Origin: Acidobacteriaceae bacterium
GTDB lineage: Bacteria; Acidobacteriota; Terriglobia; Terriglobales; Acidobacteriaceae
Assembly: GCA_030040175.1 (NCBI GenBank)
Contig: JASHUF010000312.1
Coordinates: 1 to 6,036 of the forward strand
Length of the DNA: 6,036 nt
Direction of reading: 5' to 3'
Shown here piece by piece: positions 1 to 4,076 of the stretch; positions within the stretch are counted from its first letter, which is position 1; each line of letters begins with the position of its first letter. The translations under genes and the position numbers were made by a program. The notes beneath the pieces are model-generated. The model searched no databases. It saw only the letters and a program-made list of their open reading frames with translations, and was not told the origin of the DNA.

Positions 1-217
1 CGCGCCGCGGCTGGCTGACCGCCAGTCCCTGCTCCTCGAGCTGCATCAAGGCCTCCCGCACCTGAATGCGGCTCACGCCGAACTCGCGGGACAAGCTCGC
101 TTCGTTGAGCCTCGCGCCGGCCTTGTACGTTTGCGAGACGATCCCATCGCGGATCTTCTCAACCAGGGAGGATTTGGCCTCTGCCGGGGTTGCGCTCTTC
201 GCTTTTGCGTCGGTCAT
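1..217 (-). CDS. GntR-family transcriptional regulator, N-terminal part (runs off left edge)
   Basis: This is the DNA-binding end of a GntR-type repressor or activator; 72 codons are in the window and the rest lies to the left. Reading leftward from the ATG at 217, residues 1-16 form a hydrophilic leader. Residues 17-72 match the GntR winged helix-turn-helix: a first helix (LVEKIRDGIVSQ), then YKAGARLNEASLSREFGVSR at 31-50, the recognition helix VREALMQLEEQGL (53-65) and the start of the wing (AVSQPRR). The usual GVSRTPVREAL reads GVSRIQVREAL here. The AGGGG about 7 bases before the ATG supports this start. The effector domain (FCD, UTRA or other) is not visible, so the subfamily and ligand are unknown; the helix-turn-helix wording looks most like the FadR/FCD group. 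The gene is divergent from the ThuA-like gene, whose promoter it may control. The GntR call is sure; the target is inference. Confidence 0.93.
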   Translation of the reverse strand, partial: MTDAKAKSATPAEAKSSLVEKIRDGIVSQTYKAGARLNEASLSREFGVSRIQVREALMQLEEQGLAVSQPRR

Positions 218-445
218 GGCCGTACCCCTGACTCCCTCAGACGCGCTTCCGCGTGGTCGTAGAAACCGGCATCGACGCTCCTGCCCTCGCCGTCCGGCCG
301 GAAGCTCAGGCTCGACGGCAACAAGAGTATCGGGAATCGCCGGCACTGTCATCCATTCCGCGCTTCATCCGCGCAACCCGTCTTTGCAATTGCCCGCCTG
401 GAAATTGCCGCATCGTCGCTCGAGCAACGAGCAAAGTTGATGATC

Positions 446-527
446 CGGCCGCGCCGGGAAGACAAAGACGAAGCGCCGGCGCGGGGACAATCGCGCCGCA
501 TCCCCAACGAATCGGCCGCGCCGGGAA
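446..527. repeat. 15-base direct repeat, two copies
   Basis: CGGCCGCGCCGGGAA occurs at 446-460 and again, identical, at 513-527, so the copies start 67 bases apart. Both are followed by a short A-rich step (GAC-AAA and AAC). They lie in the non-coding region between the GntR and ThuA-like genes. They could be binding sites or the trace of a small duplication. The high GC content makes similarity by chance more likely, and no function is claimed. Confidence 0.5.
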
Positions 528-674
528 AACCGGTTCTCCCGGGCGTCCGGGCTGCCATTGCGGCGCAGCGACGGAGTGAATATCGTATGCGGCTGGTCCC
601 GTCCTGTCTTCCGGCATCCGGGTCTGGACCGGAGACCGGCCGGCTTCCCGTCTGCCGGTTTCCTGGCTCACGAT

Positions 675-687
675 CCGGGTTACCCGG
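675..687. promoter_or_regulatory. Palindrome CCGGGT-T-ACCCGG upstream of the ThuA promoter
   Basis: Two perfect 6-base half-sites flank a single central T. The element ends 11 bases before the -35 box of the ThuA-like gene. The position would suit an operator or an activator site. There is no known match to name a protein, and GC-rich palindromes of this size arise by chance fairly often, so the role is inference. Confidence 0.35.
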
Positions 688-698
688 CGCGCTGTCTA

Positions 699-728
699 TT
701 GACACCCCTTTTCTGAATTTAGTATACA
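699..728 (+). promoter_or_regulatory. Sigma70-type promoter for the ThuA-like/cytochrome c pair
   Basis: A perfect -35 box TTGACA (699-704) is followed by an 18-base spacer and a -10 box TATACA (723-728, five of six consensus positions). The stretch is locally AT-rich in an otherwise GC-rich region. Initiation would be near 734-736, giving a leader of only about 20 bases before the ATG at 756. This is the clearest promoter in the window. Confidence 0.75.
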
Positions 729-729
729 G
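720..729. promoter_or_regulatory. Possible GntR operator overlapping the -10 box
   Basis: The sequence TAGTATACAG has the palindromic core GTATAC (722-727). Operators of several FadR/UxuR-type GntR regulators have cores of the type TTGTATACAA. Only the core and one flank are symmetric here. It overlaps the -10 box, where binding would block polymerase, and a GntR gene is divergently placed upstream. The link between that regulator and this site is inference, and part of the match is forced by the -10 box itself. Confidence 0.35.
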
Positions 730-755
730 GTGAGTACGAGACTGCCGGGGTTTTC

Positions 756-1751
756 ATGTCAACAGAGCAACAACTTGGAGCGCTCGCTGCGCGCCAAGCC
801 GGCTCCAGCGGTTCTGACTCCCGGGCAGGGCTGCTGCTCGCCCCCTCCTCTCGCCGCTTCGATCGTTTGCGGGGGTTTTTGCGAGGGATCCTTCCCCCCG
901 CCGTGATTCTCCTCGCCGTTGCTTTCTTCAGCGCCATCGCCGCGCAGGGGCAGAGCGCGCAGGCGCCGCTGCCCTGGGGACAGAACCCCAAGGGGATGCA
1001 TATCTTTATCTGGGCCGGGCTTAAGACCCATCCGCCCGGCCGGCATGATTATCCCCAATTCCTCGCCGACTGGAGCAAGCTCCTCACCGAGCATGGCGCC
1101 GTGGTGGACGGAGCGCTGCATCCGCCCAGCGCGGCCGATCTGGCACATACCGATGTGATTGTCCTTTACAAAGGAGACGCCGGATTTTTGAGCGATGAGG
1201 AAAAAGCGGTGCTGCACGACTACATCCTGCGCGGAGGCGGCATCGTCAGCCTGCACGACTCGCTCTGCGGACCCGACCCGGCCTACTTTGCCACGCTCGT
1301 GGGTGCAGGCAAGAAGCACGGCGAGGTGAACTTTACCAATCCCGCGCCGGTTCCCTACACCATCGTCGACAAAACGAACCCCATCATGGAAGGGATGTCG
1401 GACTTCACCCTGTATGACGAGGCGTTCTTCAGCCTCACGTGGGCGCACGATCCCGGCGTTCACGTTCTGGCAACCACCGTGATCGCCAACACGCCGTGGG
1501 CCGGCAAGCACGCCGGCGAGGTGGTTCCGCAGATCTGGACCTACGAGCACACGCTGCCCGGCGGGCAGCCGGCGCGAGCGTTCGTGTGGATGCAGGGAGA
1601 CCGGACGGAAAACTTCAACAACTACCAGATTCAGCGCATGCTGCTGCGCGCCATCGCCTGGGCCGCGAGGCAGCCCGAGAATACTCTGCTCGACTACGTT
1701 CCGCCTCCGTCCCCGGCCCGCCAGCCGAGCACGCCGGGGAGTTATCAATAG
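756..1751 (+). CDS. Secreted or membrane-anchored ThuA-like protein
   Basis: The protein has 331 residues. Residues 1-45 are a long, basic N-terminal region, 46-62 are a hydrophobic segment (PPAVILLAVAFFSAIAA), and a ThuA-like fold of the class I glutamine amidotransferase type covers about 80-305. Visible family marks are the first strand MHIFIWAGLKTHPPGRHDYP (81-100), DVIVLYKGDAGFLS (133-146), the GGG turn and SLH (160-167), NPIMEGMSDFTLYDEAFF (208-225) and the C-terminal FNNYQIQRMLLRAIAWAA (287-304). The ThuA domain is named after a rhizobial trehalose-catabolism protein linked to 3-keto-sugar formation; many relatives are uncharacterised, so the substrate here is unknown. The hydrophobic segment suggests export or anchoring with the domain in the periplasm. 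The tail (PPPSPARQPSTPGSYQ) is Pro-rich and probably disordered. GGGG lies 5 bases before this ATG. A later TTG start inside codons 36-42 would give a more usual signal peptide. The cytochrome c gene follows 75 bases downstream. Confidence 0.85.
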   Translation: MSTEQQLGALAARQAGSSGSDSRAGLLLAPSSRRFDRLRGFLRGILPPAVILLAVAFFSAIAAQGQSAQAPLPWGQNPKGMHIFIWAGLKTHPPGRHDYPQFLADWSKLLTEHGAVVDGALHPPSAADLAHTDVIVLYKGDAGFLSDEEKAVLHDYILRGGGIVSLHDSLCGPDPAYFATLVGAGKKHGEVNFTNPAPVPYTIVDKTNPIMEGMSDFTLYDEAFFSLTWAHDPGVHVLATTVIANTPWAGKHAGEVVPQIWTYEHTLPGGQPARAFVWMQGDRTENFNNYQIQRMLLRAIAWAARQPENTLLDYVPPPSPARQPSTPGSYQ

Positions 1752-1826
1752 CCGCCTCGAGCCGCGCAAACCGGAGACCCGGCGCGGCTCTTCAGGAACT
1801 ACCCCATTCCCCAATCGAAAAACGGC

Positions 1827-2240
1827 ATGGAGAGATCATTGCACAATCGACCGCTCGAGAAGACTCATCGGCTTTCATCCCTGGCTGTTTTCCCTTGCAG
1901 CCTTCGTTGCTTCGCCCTGGGTCTGCTCCTACTCCTGCTGCTCTGCGGCATGGAACTCCACGGTTCCCCGGCGGAGACGCAGGGTGCGCTGGGGCCCAGA
2001 GCCAAGCGGGGAGAGGCCACCTTTCAACAACACTGCCTCGCCTGCCACAACAAGCAGCCCGGCGATTCCATGCCCTTTGGGGCTCCGAATCTCCACGGCA
2101 TCTTCCACGGTCCGTCGTCGATCACCACCAAGCAGGCGGAGGATATCATCGTGCACGGGAAAGGCTCTATGCCCGCCTGGGGAGCGGTGCTGACGCACAG
2201 CGACATCGACGCCGTGATCGACTATCTGAAGACCTGGTAA
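1827..2240 (+). CDS. Small secreted class I c-type cytochrome
   Basis: The protein has 137 residues. A basic N-terminal region is followed by a hydrophobic stretch (about 19-41, with LGLLLLLLLCG), which should direct export. LLLC at 37-40 resembles a lipobox but has Leu before Cys, so lipidation is uncertain. The mature domain (about 55-137) has one haem-binding motif, CLACH at 70-74, and a probable axial Met115 in GKGSMPAWG. It ends with the usual last helix (LTHSDIDAVIDYLKTW). The length and order fit a monohaem cytochrome c of about 9 kDa. It would carry electrons in the periplasm, possibly to or from an oxidoreductase. It lies 75 bases after the ThuA-like gene, on the same strand and in the same reading frame, with no clear promoter between them, so co-transcription is likely. 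No good ribosome binding site is visible before the ATG, and no better start was found. Confidence 0.9.
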   Translation: MERSLHNRPLEKTHRLSSLAVFPCSLRCFALGLLLLLLLCGMELHGSPAETQGALGPRAKRGEATFQQHCLACHNKQPGDSMPFGAPNLHGIFHGPSSITTKQAEDIIVHGKGSMPAWGAVLTHSDIDAVIDYLKTW

Positions 2241-2241
2241 C

Positions 2242-2305
2242 CGGCACCGCCGCGCTTCCGTGTTGCCGCGCGGCGAACGCGCCGGTGCCGCCGTCTATCT
2301 TTTTT
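2242..2305 (+). terminator. Possible terminator after the cytochrome c gene
   Basis: An outer stem pairs CGGCACCG (2242-2249) with CGGTGCCG (2283-2290), all eight positions matching. An inner stem pairs CCGCGC (2250-2255) with GCGCGG (2268-2273). Six Ts (2300-2305) follow, but 9 bases after the stem, so this is not a textbook intrinsic terminator. It begins 2 bases after the cytochrome stop codon, which is the expected place for the end of the operon. Confidence 0.5.
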
Positions 2306-2317
2306 CGAGCGTTGCCG

Positions 2318-2340
2318 GCCGTTTCCGCGCTGGAGACGGC
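2318..2340. terminator. Hairpin between convergent genes
   Basis: GCCGTTTCC (2318-2326) pairs with GGAGACGGC (2332-2340) around a 5-base loop, with one T-G wobble in nine pairs. It lies 12 bases beyond the GH30 stop codon. No T run follows on either strand, so it could slow polymerase or protect the GH30 message end rather than act as an intrinsic terminator. Confidence 0.35.
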
Positions 2341-2352
2341 AGGCTCGACAAT

Positions 2353-3840
2353 CTACGTCCACTGCAGGGTGAAGACGGAGCCGGCCGCGAGATCGAGATC
2401 GAGGGCGTTGGTTCCAAGCACCAGTTGCGCGCGCGTCTGCTGGCCGGTATTGGCGAGCACCACCACGTAGCTGCCGTCGGGGTTGCGGAATCCCACGTGC
2501 GAGACTTTGCCCTTGGAGGCCTGGGCCGCGCCGTCGCCCAAGCCGTCGGTCTCGAAGACCTTGGCGCCCCGGCGCACGTGCCTGGAGAAGTGTGCGAAGG
2601 TCCAGAACCGGCCGCTGCGCTCCACCTTATGGGTGTCGTTCCACACGGTGAGAACGCCGCGCCCCACGGTCGGCCACGTACTCACATGTTCTTCGGGGTC
2701 ATAGTGGCCGATGTACGGAGTTCCCTTCTCGTCGAGGGCGAGGTTCCACACCGTAATCGATTGCGCCCAGTTTCTCATCACGCTGTTGGCCCACTCGCCC
2801 CACTCGGCCCAGTTGGTCATGGGATCGGCGCGCGGAGCATCGGGTTCGTGCAGAGGTCCGCCCTCGGTGAAGTAGGTGCTTTTCTCCGGAAACGCGTTGT
2901 GCACCTGGGTCATCCCCGTGGGATCGCCGGCGTATCCGTGCCAGGCCACGCCGTCCACGTAGTCGTAGAGCTCCGGGTTGCTGAGCTCGCCGATGGCGCG
3001 TCCCCAGAGATTGAAGTTGTGATCGAGAACCCAGATCTTGGTGGAGCTGCCGGCCTTGCGCAGCAGCGGTCCCAGGTAGCGGCGGACAAAGAGAATCTCA
3101 TCTTCCTGGGCCCAGAGACAGGCCGGGTAGCGCCCGTCGACGGTGGTGTCGACCTCGTTCTGCACCGTGATGGCGTTGATCTCCACGCCCTCGGCCCGAT
3201 AGGCATCGAGAAACATCCCGATGTAGCGGGAGTACGGTTCCAGCGTGCTCTTGCGGATGGTCCCGCCCAGCATCGAGTTGTTGAACTTCATCCACGCCGG
3301 CGGGCTCCACGGCGAGGAGAACAGGAACAGGTCGGGATTGAGCTGGCGCGCCGCCTTGAGCGTGGGCAGGATATAGGCCTTGTCGTGGTCGATGGAAAAC
3401 CGCTGCAGCTCCGGATCGGGATCGTTGCCTTCGTCGAAGCTGTACACCGATCGCGAATAGTCGCTCGACCCGGTGCAGGTGCGGCAGACATTCAGAGCCA
3501 TCTCGTCGGGGGAAAACAGCTCGTGCATCAGGGCGGCCCGCTGTTCCTCCGGAATCTGGCTGAGCACCCAGCAGGACGCATCTGTGAACGCCGCGCCGAA
3601 ACCCAGCACCTCCTGGCGCGTGGCGCCCGGATTGAGCACGATGGCATCCGCAGCAAGCCGGGAGACAGGCGTCCAGCTCAAGGCCGGGCTCGCTGCGTGG
3701 CGCCGGTCGCCGTAGGTGCTCCACACCTGCACCGGCCCGGAAGCCGGGGCCTCGGCCAGCGCGGGCAATCCCCTGGCTGCGGCCAGCGCGGCCGCCGCGG
3801 CCGAGGCGCCCTTCAAGAAATCTCTGCGTGAGCTTTCCAT
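2353..3840 (-). CDS. Tat-exported GH30-family glycoside hydrolase (glucosylceramidase-like)
   Basis: The protein has 495 residues, a normal length for a GH30 enzyme. It starts with a Tat signal: SRRDFLKG at 4-11, an Ala-rich hydrophobic region to about 29, and likely cleavage after ALAEA (31). The catalytic (beta/alpha)8 domain covers about 60-420. GFGAAFTDAS is at 80-89 and SSPWSPPAWMK at 175-185. The probable acid/base is Glu229 in ITVQNE and the probable nucleophile is Glu326 in YFTEGG. HGYAGDP (301-307) and ITVWNLALDEKG (362-373) also fit the fold. A small C-terminal beta-sandwich side domain (about 428-495) closes it. GH30 enzymes are retaining glycosidases; this arrangement is closest to glucosylceramidases and beta-1,6-glucanases, and the substrate cannot be told apart by eye. 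Folded export fits action in the periplasm or outside. AAGGG is about 10 bases before the ATG. A terminator separates it from the receptor gene upstream, so it is probably transcribed from its own promoter. Confidence 0.9.
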   Translation of the reverse strand: MESSRRDFLKGASAAAAALAAARGLPALAEAPASGPVQVWSTYGDRRHAASPALSWTPVSRLAADAIVLNPGATRQEVLGFGAAFTDASCWVLSQIPEEQRAALMHELFSPDEMALNVCRTCTGSSDYSRSVYSFDEGNDPDPELQRFSIDHDKAYILPTLKAARQLNPDLFLFSSPWSPPAWMKFNNSMLGGTIRKSTLEPYSRYIGMFLDAYRAEGVEINAITVQNEVDTTVDGRYPACLWAQEDEILFVRRYLGPLLRKAGSSTKIWVLDHNFNLWGRAIGELSNPELYDYVDGVAWHGYAGDPTGMTQVHNAFPEKSTYFTEGGPLHEPDAPRADPMTNWAEWGEWANSVMRNWAQSITVWNLALDEKGTPYIGHYDPEEHVSTWPTVGRGVLTVWNDTHKVERSGRFWTFAHFSRHVRRGAKVFETDGLGDGAAQASKGKVSHVGFRNPDGSYVVVLANTGQQTRAQLVLGTNALDLDLAAGSVFTLQWT

Positions 3841-3862
3841 CCTGATTTCCCTTTCCCTTTCG

Positions 3863-3889
3863 GTTCTGAGGCAGAACTGTCATGGTTCT
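3863..3889. promoter_or_regulatory. Three alternating GTTCT/AGAAC half-sites before the GH30 gene
   Basis: GTTCTG-AGG-CAGAAC (3863-3877) is a perfect inverted repeat with a 3-base centre. Its right arm AGAAC (3873-3877) forms a second inverted repeat with GTTCT at 3885-3889, with a 7-base gap. The two centres (3870 and 3881) are 11 bases apart, about one helical turn, so two dimers could bind the same face of DNA. The array begins 23 bases upstream of the GH30 start codon. It could instead be a small hairpin in the leader RNA. No clear -35/-10 pair was found nearby. Confidence 0.4.
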
Positions 3890-3897
3890 TGCCGGTC

Positions 3898-3911
3898 TCT
3901 CCGCGCGGAGA
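3898..3911. promoter_or_regulatory. Perfect 14-base palindrome TCTCCGCGCGGAGA
   Basis: All seven base pairs match around the centre. It lies about 58 bases before the GH30 start and 9 bases from the half-site array, in non-coding DNA. It may be a second operator in the GH30 control region. In GC-rich DNA a palindrome of this length is expected by chance about once in several kilobases, so the evidence is the position rather than the match. Confidence 0.3.
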
Positions 3912-4016
3912 TCTGCCCATGGCGCGAAGAGCGCTTCCACGCTATGAATTCGTGCCGGCCAGGGATTGGATCTTTCCGACCTGTGAAGCAACGGGCGGGA
4001 GTGCAACTGCAATGGG

Positions 4017-4048
4017 AAAAGGGCGGGGGTCGAGACCACCGCCCTTTT
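4017..4048. terminator. Bidirectional intrinsic terminator after the receptor gene
   Basis: AAAAGGGCGG (4017-4026) and CCGCCCTTTT (4039-4048) form a perfect 10-base-pair stem. Inside it GGTC (4028-4031) pairs with GACC (4034-4037) around GA. The arms end in four As and four Ts, so a U run follows the GC-rich stem in either direction of transcription. It lies 28 bases beyond the receptor stop codon and is the best terminator in the window. It should end the receptor transcript before the GH30 gene. Confidence 0.85.
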
Positions 4049-4076
4049 ATTGATCCGGGAAGACTCTCCCCTGGTT

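Larger units (their letters stand above)
218..698. other. Non-coding divergent intergenic region
   Basis: Between the GntR start and the ThuA promoter there is no convincing gene on either strand. The open frames here give Arg/Pro/Ser/Gly-rich translations with no recognisable domain, as expected for random frames in GC-rich DNA. The region contains a duplicated 15-base sequence and a 13-base palindrome (listed separately). A weak possible promoter for the GntR gene is readable on the minus strand: ATGACA (352-347), 15 bases, GATACT (331-326). Its spacing is short, so I do not call it as a feature. About 480 bases is long for a bacterial promoter region, so a small RNA or a leader RNA cannot be excluded, but nothing specific supports one. 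Confidence 0.6.

Noticed and set aside
253..705. Several open frames of about 100-120 codons in the divergent intergenic region
   Set aside because: Overlapping frames on both strands all give Arg/Pro/Gly/Ser-rich translations, with no domain and no convincing ribosome binding site.
759..1814. A 351-codon open frame on the minus strand opposite the ThuA-like gene
   Set aside because: It is low in recognisable structure and Arg/Gly-rich, while the plus frame has a good promoter, a hydrophobic segment and clear ThuA-like motifs.
1439..2470. A 343-codon open frame on the plus strand crossing the ThuA-like gene, the cytochrome gene and the GH30 end
   Set aside because: It runs out of frame through three annotated ends and has an Arg/Ala/Ser-rich composition without a domain; it is a GC-driven shadow frame.
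2260..3831. A 523-codon open frame on the plus strand opposite the GH30 gene
   Set aside because: Its translation is rich in Val, Gly, His and Arg with no recognisable domain, and it mirrors the GH30 codon positions. Long antisense frames are common opposite GC-rich genes. The minus strand has a complete GH30 enzyme with signal and catalytic residues.
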